DNA from: an uncultured Planctomycetota bacterium
GTDB taxonomy: Bacteria > Planctomycetota > SZUA-567 > JAFGNG01
Reading direction: 5' to 3'
DNA: 13,934 nt
NCBI GenBank assembly: GCA_947311175.1
Contig: CAMZKK010000169.1
Location: 1 to 13,934 of the forward strand
Every line of letters begins with the position of its first letter. The first letter of the stretch is position 1. A program made the translations under genes and the position numbers. This document shows positions 1 through 6,905 of the stretch, one piece after another. Under the pieces are notes generated by a model, which saw only the letters and a list, made by a program, of their open reading frames with translations, was not told where the DNA came from and ran no database searches.

Positions 1-366
1 TCAACCGGTGTTACAACCTCAACAGATATCAAACAGCCACTATTTACCACCAATACTATTGAAGCAGAAGCTGTTGTTCAAGACGGCAACACAATAGTAA
101 TCGGCGGACTTTTCAGAGATAGTATCAGTGACAACAAAAAAGGAGTTCCTGTGTTAAGTAAGATACCTGGAATTGGTAGTTTATTTCAGAACACAGACAA
201 ACAAAATACAAAATCATGTTTGCTAATTTTTGTAACAGCCAAAATAATCACATCAGACAATAAAACATATACAGATAATTCATTAGACGATATAAATAAT
301 CGTCTAACACAAAGAAATACTATCAAAAAATGGATTTCAAACCCATTTGAGAATAAAATAAATTAA
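1..366 (+). CDS. Secretin C-terminal part (type II/III secretion or type IV pilus secretin), 5' truncated by the window
   Basis: The reading frame is open from base 1 to the TAA at 364-366 and gives about 121 residues. It contains the hallmark end of the secretin beta-barrel domain: QDGNTIVIGGLFRD, then GVPVLSKIPGIGSLFQ, then LLIFVTAKII. This corresponds to the family pattern of a DG-x-T-V-V-I-G-G-L strand followed by P-L-L-x-x-I-P-x-L-G-x-L-F and a final 'FVTA' strand. Secretins form the outer-membrane gate of type II/III secretion systems, type IV pilus machines and filamentous-phage-like exporters. The N0/N1 domains that would tell these apart lie outside the window. An Asn/Lys-rich tail of about 45 residues follows the last strand. 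The gene is the last of its transcription unit: tandem hairpins with a T-run follow directly. Family assignment is firm; the specific machine is unknown. Confidence 0.88.
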   Translation, partial: STGVTTSTDIKQPLFTTNTIEAEAVVQDGNTIVIGGLFRDSISDNKKGVPVLSKIPGIGSLFQNTDKQNTKSCLLIFVTAKIITSDNKTYTDNSLDDINNRLTQRNTIKKWISNPFENKIN

Positions 367-372
367 TAATAC

Positions 373-456
373 GAGTGACATGCAAAGTTTTTTTTGCGTG
401 TCACTCATCCCTATTCAGAGGGACATGCAAAGCTTCTTTGCCTGTCCTTTTTTTTT
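373..456 (+). terminator. Tandem near-duplicate hairpins, the second a rho-independent terminator of the secretin gene
   Basis: Two hairpins lie between convergent genes. Hairpin 1 has arms 373-387 (GAGTGACATGCAAAG) and 392-406 (TTTTGCGTGTCACTC). Hairpin 2 has arms 419-432 (AGGGACATGCAAAG) and 436-449 (CTTTGCCTGTCCTT), with a 3-base loop and a run of nine T at 448-456, the classic form of an intrinsic terminator for the plus strand. The arms share the 11-mer GACATGCAAAG. Read on the minus strand, the same structures fall just after the stop of the HEAT-repeat gene, so they may end both convergent units. Confidence 0.75.
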
Positions 457-471
457 AAATTTTCCCCTAAC

Positions 472-1335
472 TTATTTTTTCAAAAATGGCATTGGGGTTT
501 TAATAAAAAGATTTGAGTCATTACTTGGATTATTGTTTTTGCCTGTCTGATTGTTTAATTTGATTATAGCTTTTTTATATTTTTTGTTGATGCGTAGAAT
601 TGTCCTTTGTGCCGTACTACGCACAGAAACATTATTATCAATAAGTTTGCATTTTAATGCCTCAACGGATTTTTCGCCAAAAAGAATCCCTAATGCCTTC
701 ACCGCTTCTTCCCTAACTCTATAATTATCATCATTTAATGCCAAAGACAATGAACTGTATATTTTTTCACTCTTTAATCCAATCCTCGATATTGCCCAAG
801 CTGCCTGAGCATTTCCATTTTTTAATGAATTTAAAAGTGGGGTGACAGCCTCCTGCATATCACTTTTTATCATTCCAAGGGCAGTAGCAGCAATATAATT
901 TACTCGAACATCATTATCTAACAAAGCCGCAAGTAATGGATGTACGCACCTTTTATCCGGTGCCATCGAAATGATTGTATCAATCGCAGAAAAACGAAGT
1001 TCAGGGTCTTTATCCGCAAAAAATATAAGAACTTCAGGAATAGCAACATGTGCTTTTTTCTTAAGTTTTTTTAATACAGACAGAATACTAAGCTTATTAT
1101 TTTTGTCGTTAGATTTTTCCAGCAACCGAAGTAGTTGCGGAATTGAGTCTTTTCCTAATTGAGCAATGCCTTCAATTGCAATATTTCTTTCTTTATAATT
1201 TTTTGCCGACAAGTTGATAAATAATCGACGATTAGATATTGGTTTTGATTCCTTAGAAACAGCCAAGTTGCAAAAAAATATAACTAAAATTAAAAGCGGA
1301 AGGAAGATTAATTCAAACCTAAGATTACTTTTCAT
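472..1335 (-). CDS. Exported HEAT-repeat protein
   Basis: A protein of 287 residues. The N-terminus has a basic start (K2, R6) and a hydrophobic stretch at about 8-22, which reads as a signal peptide or signal anchor. C22 is preceded by FF rather than a lipobox, so lipidation is not supported. Residues about 45-250 form at least five helical repeats of about 30-37 residues with the HEAT/PBS-lyase-like pattern of paired helices (for example around 96-125 'AIPEVLIFFADKDPELRFSA', 131-155, 163-185, 193-220 'DDNYRVREEAVKALG' and 224-250). HEAT repeats make protein-binding solenoids; no catalytic residues are visible. The tail from 262 is Asn-rich and probably disordered. The gene lies 76 bases downstream of the N2-like gene and may be the last gene of the sugar operon. 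No strong Shine-Dalgarno precedes the ATG. The partner is unknown. Confidence 0.8.
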   Translation of the reverse strand: MKSNLRFELIFLPLLILVIFFCNLAVSKESKPISNRRLFINLSAKNYKERNIAIEGIAQLGKDSIPQLLRLLEKSNDKNNKLSILSVLKKLKKKAHVAIPEVLIFFADKDPELRFSAIDTIISMAPDKRCVHPLLAALLDNDVRVNYIAATALGMIKSDMQEAVTPLLNSLKNGNAQAAWAISRIGLKSEKIYSSLSLALNDDNYRVREEAVKALGILFGEKSVEALKCKLIDNNVSVRSTAQRTILRINKKYKKAIIKLNNQTGKNNNPSNDSNLFIKTPMPFLKK

Positions 1336-1411
1336 TACTAAAATCTTTAAAAAAACAAATGTGTTTTATCAACCTAAATTACGCAGTTAACATCGGAATT
1401 CAAGCTCAACC

Positions 1412-1750
1412 TTAGAACACAGAGATATAAATCTCATTGCCAACAGAGCCATTAGTGATTTTAACCGACAATGTAAATTCCTCACCATCATTAGCAACTA
1501 TCCCTACTCCTGTCAAAGGCGGTTCTTTGTAACTTTCAATACCAAAAATACCTTTAATGTATTTTATCATTGGTTCATATTTTTTGGGAGGGATATGATC
1601 AAAATACTGTAAATCTTTCTCGGTAACAAAATAGATAGCTGCCCCCCCACTATCTGATGAAATCATAATTTGAGATGCCTTTGCAATCCGTGATTGCTTT
1701 AAAATAAAATCAAAACAATCAACCTCATCCATCTCAAACCAGTTAATCAT
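1412..1750 (-). CDS. Small protein resembling the N2 domain of GspE/PilB ATPases, without the motor domain
   Basis: A protein of 112 residues that I do not recognise as a named family. By eye it follows the N2 domain preceding the ATPase core in type II secretion and type IV pilus ATPases. ILKQSRIAKASQIMIS at 16-31 mirrors 'A...ASDIHIE'. P54-G70 with IKGIFGI mirrors the 'lisRiKvmagldi' helix. 'YKEPPLTGVGIVANDGEEFTLSVKITNGSVGNEIYISVF' at 74-112 mirrors 'ErR.PQdGri...g..vdlRvst.Pt..GE.vvlRi'. The usual Asp-His of ASDIH is replaced by Q27 and M29, and RxDG is lost. There is no Walker A, Asp box or Walker B, so it cannot be a motor. The start ATG overlaps the stop of the upstream epimerase (ATGA at 1750-1747), which implies translational coupling. 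It may be a regulatory or structural relic. The fold inference needs profile or structure comparison. Confidence 0.6.
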   Translation of the reverse strand: MINWFEMDEVDCFDFILKQSRIAKASQIMISSDSGGAAIYFVTEKDLQYFDHIPPKKYEPMIKYIKGIFGIESYKEPPLTGVGIVANDGEEFTLSVKITNGSVGNEIYISVF

Positions 1751-2697
1751 AATATATCATTACTCTCAAACCATTTAATAAAATTATTCATTCCCTCGTC
1801 TAATTCTGTAGATGGAGCATAATCAAGCATCCTCTTTGCTTTCGTTATATCTGCAAATGTCTGAACAACATCACCTGGTTGCATTGACTCCATTTTTATA
1901 TCTGGTTCACAATCTAGTTGTCTACCAATACAAGAAATAAGGTCTTTCAAAACAATGGGTTTACTCTCTCCAAGGTTAAACACTTCATACCCGCGACAAC
2001 GGTCAATAGATGCAACTACTCCCTGCAATATATCTGTTATGTAGGTATAGTCACGACTTGTTAAGCCATCGCCAAACATTTTGATTTGTTTGCAATCTCT
2101 CATCAATCTTGAGAATTTTCTAATTGCCAAGTCAGGACGTTGTCTTGGTCCATACACGGTAAAAAATCTGAGACAAAAAATACTCATATCAAACAAATGA
2201 TGATAGGTATGGCAAATCAACTCCCCTGCCTTCTTCGTTGCGGCATATGGGCTAATTGGATGGTCAACCGGATCAACTTCTGAAAATGGAATTTTTTTGT
2301 TATTTCCATAAACCGACGATGAACTTGCAAAAACTAATTTTTTAACACCTGTTACCCGCATAGCTTCAAGAATACTCAAGGTGCCATTGATATTAACATC
2401 GTTATATGCAACCGGATCTTCAATACTTGGGCGAACTCCTGCCTTTGCAGCAAGATGCACCACAACATCAGGAACACACGACATTACTTCAACCATCGCA
2501 CCTCTATCCCTAATATCTGACTCAACTAATGTAAAGTTTTTGTTCTCTTTGGCATTCTTTATGTTTGCCTCTTTATATTTTCTATCGTAAAAATTATCAA
2601 AATTATCGATACCGACAACCTCGTCTCCTCGCGCTAACAAAACATCTGTCAAGTTTGAGCCAATAAAACCAGCAGCTCCCGTAATAATAATTTTCAT
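1747..2697 (-). CDS. NAD-dependent nucleotide-sugar epimerase, UDP-glucuronate 4-epimerase-like (extended SDR)
   Basis: A protein of 316 residues, normal for an extended short-chain dehydrogenase/reductase. The NAD-binding motif is G7-A-A-G10-F-I-G13. The catalytic set is a Ser in SSSSVYG (125-131) and Y151-x-x-x-K155 in SPYAATKKAGE. The segment RFFTVYGPRQRPDLAIRKF (177-195) followed by GDG-TSRDYTYI-DI is typical of the UDP-glucuronate 4-epimerase branch and of related UDP-glucose/GlcNAc 4-epimerases. Because ugd lies two genes upstream and supplies UDP-glucuronate, conversion to UDP-galacturonate is the best guess; exact substrate cannot be read from sequence. The start ATG is 2 bases after the rmlD stop, with GGAT about 4 bases upstream of the ATG. 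The stop overlaps the start of the next gene. Confidence 0.82.
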   Translation of the reverse strand: MKIIITGAAGFIGSNLTDVLLARGDEVVGIDNFDNFYDRKYKEANIKNAKENKNFTLVESDIRDRGAMVEVMSCVPDVVVHLAAKAGVRPSIEDPVAYNDVNINGTLSILEAMRVTGVKKLVFASSSSVYGNNKKIPFSEVDPVDHPISPYAATKKAGELICHTYHHLFDMSIFCLRFFTVYGPRQRPDLAIRKFSRLMRDCKQIKMFGDGLTSRDYTYITDILQGVVASIDRCRGYEVFNLGESKPIVLKDLISCIGRQLDCEPDIKMESMQPGDVVQTFADITKAKRMLDYAPSTELDEGMNNFIKWFESNDIL

Positions 2698-2699
2698 AT

Positions 2700-3545
2700 T
2701 TATCCTTTTCTTTGTAAATACTTAGTCAACGAATCCTGCCATAATGGCATTTTTCTGTCAATCATCATTTCTGTTTTTGAAATATCTAACACACTATAAC
2801 TTGGCCGCTTTGCAGGTGTCGGATATTCCGAAGTAAGAACAGGCTCAAGCATCGAACTTGATTTTAAAAAATCTAAAATAAAGGCAGCAACATCATACCA
2901 AGTAACAATCCCTTGATTTGCAGCATGAAAAACACCCTTAGCATCACAATCAACCAAAGCCACCAATGCCTCTGCCAAATCTTCAGTATAAGTTAGCCTG
3001 CCAATCTGATCATTAACTACCCGCAAATCCTCACCAACCTTTGCTTTGTCATAAATAGTATCAACAAAATTTTTACCTCCGGCACCATACAACCACGAGG
3101 TTCTGACAATCAAATATTTGCAACCACTCTCAATAATCTTTTTTTCACCCGCAAGTTTTGATAAACCATAAACAGAAAGAGGATTTGGTTCTGTAGCAAT
3201 ATCTATCGGCTTGTCAAAACAGCCGTCAAAAACAAAATCTGTCGAAATATGAACCAATTTTGCATCAATGCCCAACGCAACTTCTGCTAGCATTTTTGCC
3301 CCATACTCATTAACCTTAAAGGCATCATCCTTTTCGCTTTCTGCAAGGTCAACCTTGGTATAAGCGGCACAGTTGTATATAATATCCACATTGCCAATGA
3401 TTTTTTTGATTTCATGACTTGGTTTTGTAATATCAAGTTGATGATGAGAATATGCATCAACAGCAACCTTAGGATGCGCACCCTTTAACAAGCACAACAA
3501 CTCACGTCCAAGCATCCCTTTTGCACCTATGATTGCGATTTTCAT
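2700..3545 (-). CDS. rmlD: dTDP-4-dehydrorhamnose reductase
   Basis: A protein of 281 residues from ATG at 3545, the family's usual length. RmlD reduces dTDP-4-keto-L-rhamnose to dTDP-L-rhamnose with NAD(P)H, the last step of the pathway. Seen: nucleotide-binding G7-A-K-G10-M-L-G13; NCAAYTKVDLAE (58-69); STDFVFDG (101-108); Y126-G-L-S-K130; RTSWLYG (148-154); DQIGRLTYTEDLA (179-191), close to the canonical DQ-x-G-x-P-T form but with L for P; and RPSYSVLD (247-254). A TTG at 3569 extends the frame by 8 residues, but the stretch it adds contains the Shine-Dalgarno GGAAAG just before the 3545 ATG, and the Rossmann fold begins at residue 1 of the ATG form, so 3545 is chosen. It lies 149 bases downstream of ugd, in a gap with two inverted repeats. 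Confidence 0.92.
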   Translation of the reverse strand: MKIAIIGAKGMLGRELLCLLKGAHPKVAVDAYSHHQLDITKPSHEIKKIIGNVDIIYNCAAYTKVDLAESEKDDAFKVNEYGAKMLAEVALGIDAKLVHISTDFVFDGCFDKPIDIATEPNPLSVYGLSKLAGEKKIIESGCKYLIVRTSWLYGAGGKNFVDTIYDKAKVGEDLRVVNDQIGRLTYTEDLAEALVALVDCDAKGVFHAANQGIVTWYDVAAFILDFLKSSSMLEPVLTSEYPTPAKRPSYSVLDISKTEMMIDRKMPLWQDSLTKYLQRKG

Positions 3546-3591
3546 CGTCTTTCCTTTTGTTATCAACAAAGATGCTCTACAATCGATTTTT

Positions 3592-3637
3592 AATGAAGGT
3601 AGTATTGCTGATGTAGCTCTTAACTATTACCTTCATT
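3592..3637. repeat. Inverted repeat with 20-base loop in the ugd-rmlD gap
   Basis: Arms AATGAAGGTAGTA (3592-3604) and TATTACCTTCATT (3625-3637) are reverse complements at 12 of 13 positions, and the mismatch can form a G-U pair in RNA. The loop is 20 bases. It lies between the stop of ugd and the start of rmlD on the transcribed minus strand, so it could fold in the operon mRNA. No T-run follows in either direction, so it is not an obvious terminator. Confidence 0.55.
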
Positions 3638-3638
3638 G

Positions 3639-3697
3639 TTCATTGTTAATTAAATTTCGTAGCATGTGCCCTTTTCTAGCACTAACTGCGAAATTTA
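3639..3697. repeat. Dispersed palindromic repeat, copy 1 (long loop)
   Basis: The plus strand carries GTTAATTAAATTTCGTAG at 3645-3662, also present at 11310-11327. Its palindromic arm TAAATTTCGTAG (3651-3662) pairs with CTGCGAAATTTA (3686-3697) across a 23-base centre, which itself holds a small GTGC/GCAC stem (3666-3669 and 3679-3682). The right arm overlaps the ugd stop codon at 3695-3697. The upstream flank has two tandem CATTGTT heptamers (3634-3647). Copy 2 has the same arms with a 2-base centre. Confidence 0.6.
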
Positions 3698-5008
3698 TAA
3701 TACCGGTTTTCTACCAATAGAATAATACTTAAATCCATAGGCCTGTAACGTTTCAGGATTATAGATATTTCTCCCGTCAAATATTACAAGTTTTGACAAA
3801 GCCTCTTTTATCTTTTCAAAATCAGGACTTCTCAATTCATTCCATTCTGTTGCGACAATTAATCCATCAGCAGATTCCAAAGCGGAATATTGATTATCAA
3901 CAATTTCAGCCCTTTCCATGCCTTGGCTTTTTTTCGCAGATTCGTTGGCTTCTGGGTCATATGCCTTAATTTTTGCACCTCTATCCATCAATGCATTAGC
4001 CAAGCAAATTGCAGGAGCTTCCCTGACATCATCTGTCTTCGGTTTAAAAGCAAGCCCCCAAAGAGCAAAGGTAATACCTTTTAAGTCAGTGCCAAATTCA
4101 CTTTCTATAGATGAAAGAAGTTTAAGCTTTTGTTTGACATTAACTTCATCAATTGCCTCGCACATCCTTGCGGAAAGATTAACCCCTTCTGCAACTCTTT
4201 GTAATGCACGAACATCTTTTGGAAAACAACTTCCGCCATAACCAATTCCCGGAAATAAAAACGATTGCCCAATTCTTCGATCAGAACCAACTCCAATCCT
4301 AACAAGATCAATATCCGCGCCAACTGCAGAACAAATATTAGCCATCTCATTCATAAAACTAATCCGACTTGCAAGCAAAGCATTTGACACATACTTTGTC
4401 ATCTCAGCACTTTCAGGATCCATAAACATGACAGGGTGCCCTGTTCGCACAAAAGGAGAATAAATTTCTGCCATAAGCTTTTGAGAACGTTCATTTCTAA
4501 CCCCAACAACAACCCGATCAGGTTTCATAAAATCATCTATCGCAGCCCCTTCTTTTAAAAATTCAGGATTTGAGATAACATCATAATCACAATCTGTAAT
4601 TGCTCCCATTGTGGATGACAGTTTTTCGTTAGTACCAACCGGAACCGTACTCTTCGTAACAATTGCTCGATACCCATTCATTGCCTTAGCAACATCTTCT
4701 GCTGCCTGCATAAGATATGTCAAATTTGCCGAACCATCTTCTGCCTGTGGAGTGCCAACAGCCAAAAAAATAATTGTTGAATTATCTACCATTGCTTTCG
4801 TATCAGAACCAAATTTCAAACGGGAATCCGCAATATTGCGTTTAACCATCTCTGCAAGACCTGGCTCAAAATAGTGTATCTCACCAGTATTCAAGATATC
4901 AATTACATCTTTATTAATATCTACAATATGAACATTATTTCCCATTTCAGCAAAACATGTTCCGGCAACAAGGCCAACATAACCAGCTCCAATAACCCCT
5001 ACATTCAT
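3695..5008 (-). CDS. ugd: UDP-glucose 6-dehydrogenase
   Basis: A protein of 437 residues, the normal length of the bacterial TuaD/RkpK-type enzyme. It oxidises UDP-glucose to UDP-glucuronate with two NAD+. Seen: N-terminal Rossmann motif GAGYVGLVAGTCFAEMG (7-23); VGTPQAEDGSANL (84-96); TKSTVPVGT (118-126); SNPEFLKEG (146-154), which carries the oxyanion and catalytic residues; TKYVSNALLASRISF (204-218); GIGYGGSCFPKD (254-265), with catalytic Cys261; and the C-terminal UDP-binding WGLAFKPKTDDVREAP (317-332). All expected catalytic positions are present. The start ATG is 7 bases after the rmlB stop, preceded by a weak TAGGT-type Shine-Dalgarno. Its product is the substrate for the epimerase downstream. 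Other UDP-sugar dehydrogenases, such as UDP-ManNAc dehydrogenase, are less likely given the GSCFPKD-type match. Confidence 0.94.
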   Translation of the reverse strand: MNVGVIGAGYVGLVAGTCFAEMGNNVHIVDINKDVIDILNTGEIHYFEPGLAEMVKRNIADSRLKFGSDTKAMVDNSTIIFLAVGTPQAEDGSANLTYLMQAAEDVAKAMNGYRAIVTKSTVPVGTNEKLSSTMGAITDCDYDVISNPEFLKEGAAIDDFMKPDRVVVGVRNERSQKLMAEIYSPFVRTGHPVMFMDPESAEMTKYVSNALLASRISFMNEMANICSAVGADIDLVRIGVGSDRRIGQSFLFPGIGYGGSCFPKDVRALQRVAEGVNLSARMCEAIDEVNVKQKLKLLSSIESEFGTDLKGITFALWGLAFKPKTDDVREAPAICLANALMDRGAKIKAYDPEANESAKKSQGMERAEIVDNQYSALESADGLIVATEWNELRSPDFEKIKEALSKLVIFDGRNIYNPETLQAYGFKYYSIGRKPVL

Positions 5009-5015
5009 CTACTAC

Positions 5016-6029
5016 CTACTTTCCATAATGCTTTTCATAATAATTTAAATAATCACCAGATTTAATCTCTTCCCACCAAGCTCTATTTTCTTGATACCAC
5101 TCGATAGTATCTTTCAATCCAGATTCAAAATTAAACTTTGGTATCCATCCCAATTCAGAAGTAGCCTTAGTATAATCCATTGCATACCGCCAATCATGAC
5201 CTGGTCGATCTCTAACAAGCTCAATAAGTGAATTATCTTTGCCTAAGATATCAACTATTTTGTTGGCAATTTCAATGTTTCCATATTCATTACCTCCGCC
5301 AAAGTTATATACCTCGCCTGCCTTACCATTAATACATGCAGACCAAACACCAGCAGCATGATCAAGAACATGAATCCAATCCCTAATATTTTTGCCATCA
5401 CCATACAGAGGAAGTTTTTTTTCATCCATTGCATTTGAGATAAATAATGGGATAAATTTTTCTGGAAATTGATATGGTCCGTAATTGTTGCTACAGCGAG
5501 TAATAACAACATCTAACTTATGTGTGTGATAATAAGACAAACACAGATGGTCCGCTCCAGCCTTACTCGCACTATACGGGCTACTTGGAGTTATGGGGTT
5601 ATCTTCTGTAAATGACGGTTCTTTATCCGTAAGAGACCCATATACTTCATCTGTCGATACCTGGCAAAAACGGTTAACCTTATTTCTTTTAGCAGCATCC
5701 AGCAAAACTTGTGTCCCCAAAATATTGGTATGGACAAAAACCCTTGAATCATAAATAGAACGATCAACATGGCTTTCGGCTGCAAAATTTACTATCAAAT
5801 CAAATTTATCAGCAGAAACAATTTTCTCAACAGTATCGTAATCAGTAATATCACCTTTAATAAAATGATAACGACTGTCAGACTCAACATCTTTCAAATT
5901 AGCTAAATTGCCTGCATATGTAAGTAAATCAAGGTTAACAATTTTCTGGATATTAGAACAGTCAGCAAGAATCATCTTGATGAAATTTGAACCGATAAAA
6001 CCTGCTCCACCAGTAACTATAATTTTCAC
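5016..6029 (-). CDS. rmlB: dTDP-glucose 4,6-dehydratase
   Basis: A protein of 337 residues from a GTG start at 6029. RmlB converts dTDP-glucose to dTDP-4-keto-6-deoxyglucose using bound NAD+. Seen: TGGAGFIGSNF (6-16); NFAAESHVDRSI (81-92); S125-T126-D127-E128-VYG, whose TDE triad is diagnostic of RmlB; Y152-S-A-S-K156; RCSNNYGPYQFPEKFIPLFI (178-197); GDGKNIRDWIHVLDH (210-224); and RPGHDWRYAMD (275-285). A TTG at 6059 would add ten residues and overlap the upstream rmlA. The sequence AGGAGA lies just upstream of the GTG, and homologues begin right at the Rossmann strand (KIIVTGGAG), so the GTG is chosen. The gap to rmlA is 13 bases. Confidence 0.95.
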   Translation of the reverse strand: MKIIVTGGAGFIGSNFIKMILADCSNIQKIVNLDLLTYAGNLANLKDVESDSRYHFIKGDITDYDTVEKIVSADKFDLIVNFAAESHVDRSIYDSRVFVHTNILGTQVLLDAAKRNKVNRFCQVSTDEVYGSLTDKEPSFTEDNPITPSSPYSASKAGADHLCLSYYHTHKLDVVITRCSNNYGPYQFPEKFIPLFISNAMDEKKLPLYGDGKNIRDWIHVLDHAAGVWSACINGKAGEVYNFGGGNEYGNIEIANKIVDILGKDNSLIELVRDRPGHDWRYAMDYTKATSELGWIPKFNFESGLKDTIEWYQENRAWWEEIKSGDYLNYYEKHYGK

Positions 6030-6042
6030 ATTTTCTCCTAAA

Positions 6043-6801
6043 TTATTCTTTACCAACAATATTAGTGATTACCTTTGGTATCTCAATATTTTTTACTAAA
6101 TTATTTGCATATAAAAGACTTGAAAAAGTCCCCGCATCTGTCCATTCACCACTATATTGACAACTGCTTAGACATCCCTTCTTTATATATCCATTATTAA
6201 CATCTGTAATTTCAAGTTCTCCTCTTCCTGACGGTTTGAGGGTTTTAATCATCTTGAACACCGAGGAATCATAGAAATACACCCCAGTAACTGCTAGATT
6301 TGATTTGGGCGAAGAAGGTTTTTCTTCAATATTTAAAACTGTTTTGCCATCATCAGAAACCTCAGCCACCCCATATCGCCCAGGATCAGGAACAGATTTT
6401 AATATAATTCTTGCTCCACTATCGGATAACACAAAGTCTTTAATATCATCGGCAAAAGAAGAAGTAAATATATTATCTCCCAAAATAACCGCACAGCTAT
6501 CATTGCCAACAAATGTTTCCGCAAGCCCCAATGCTTGCGCAATACCACCGGCAACATCCTGTACTTTGTAAGTAAAGCTTATCCCTAACTCTGCACCACT
6601 ACCAAGAAGATTTACTATATCCCCCATATGGTCTCGACTAGTAACAATCAAGATATCGTCAATCCCACATTCTATTAATCTAGCAATGGGATAATAAATC
6701 ATCGGTATCTTGCCAACAGGCAATAAATGTTTATTCGTAACCTTAGTAAGTGGATATAGCCGAGTTGCATGCCCTCCGGCAAGCACAATTCCCTTAACCA
6801 T
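6043..6801 (-). CDS. rmlA: Short-form sugar-1-phosphate nucleotidyltransferase, probable glucose-1-phosphate thymidylyltransferase
   Basis: A protein of 252 residues, shorter than classical RmlA (about 290). It should join glucose-1-phosphate and dTTP to give dTDP-glucose, the substrate of RmlB encoded next. Seen: the nucleotide-binding loop LAGGHATRLYPLT (7-19), where the usual GGxGTRLxPxT has H11-A12; NKHLLPVGKIPMIYYPI (23-39) with the sugar-phosphate Lys; the metal Asp in GDN (108-110); GRYGVAE (141-147); EEKP (159-162); GRGELEITD (192-200); and EWTDAGT (219-225) with the second metal Asp. The C-terminal helical extension of allosteric classical RmlA enzymes is absent. AAAGGGAG precedes the ATG at 6801. 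It is the first gene of the sugar operon. The base specificity (dTTP rather than CTP or UTP) is inferred from rmlB and rmlD alongside. Confidence 0.85.
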   Translation of the reverse strand: MVKGIVLAGGHATRLYPLTKVTNKHLLPVGKIPMIYYPIARLIECGIDDILIVTSRDHMGDIVNLLGSGAELGISFTYKVQDVAGGIAQALGLAETFVGNDSCAVILGDNIFTSSFADDIKDFVLSDSGARIILKSVPDPGRYGVAEVSDDGKTVLNIEEKPSSPKSNLAVTGVYFYDSSVFKMIKTLKPSGRGELEITDVNNGYIKKGCLSSCQYSGEWTDAGTFSSLLYANNLVKNIEIPKVITNIVGKE

Positions 6802-6820
6802 ATTTACTCCCTTTAAACAA

Positions 6821-6826
6821 TAATTG
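6821..6826 (-). promoter_or_regulatory. Possible -10 element upstream of rmlA
   Basis: On the minus strand the hexamer TACAAT (complement of 6822-6827, within one base) lies about 20 bases before the rmlA start. It sits just after the terminator hairpin at 6838-6864. No convincing -35 hexamer is seen at 16-18 bases, so this is only a candidate. A promoter somewhere here is expected because the hairpin would cut off read-through. Confidence 0.2.
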
Positions 6827-6837
6827 TAACATTTAAA

Positions 6838-6864
6838 TGGCCGATTATTTACGATAATCGGCCA
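6838..6864 (-). terminator. Strong hairpin between the signalling operon and the rml operon
   Basis: A perfect 11-bp stem, TGGCCGATTAT (6838-6848) and ATAATCGGCCA (6854-6864), with the loop TTACG. Read on the minus strand it follows the stop of the MshEN-domain gene by about 41 bases and is followed by TTTAAATGTT, a weak T-tract. A transcription terminator for the signalling operon is the likeliest role. The poor T-run leaves room for an attenuator or a stability hairpin instead. Confidence 0.6.
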
Positions 6865-6905
6865 CTAAAAGATTTTCATTTCATTATTTTTATTTATACT
6901 ACTAT

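Noticed and set aside
1375..1391. TAAATTACGCAGTTAAC resembling the reverse complement of a palindromic-repeat arm
   Set aside because: Similarity is partial, with no paired arm nearby; in AT-rich DNA this is too weak to call a copy.
3546..3569. TTG start at 3569 for rmlD
   Set aside because: The added codons cover the Shine-Dalgarno of the ATG at 3545, and the conserved Rossmann strand starts at that ATG.
3592..3697. CRISPR array or integron attC site in the ugd-rmlD gap
   Set aside because: The repeats are inverted, not direct with spacers, and I see no convincing RYYYAAC/GTTRRRY attC core pairing or integrase gene.
3918..4241. Overlapping open frames inside ugd and other genes (for example 3918-4241 plus, 4105-4350 minus)
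   Set aside because: They lie wholly within well-supported enzymes on other frames and have no ribosome binding site or recognisable product.
6030..6059. TTG start at 6059 for rmlB
   Set aside because: It overlaps the end of rmlA and includes the AGGAGA site that serves the GTG at 6029.
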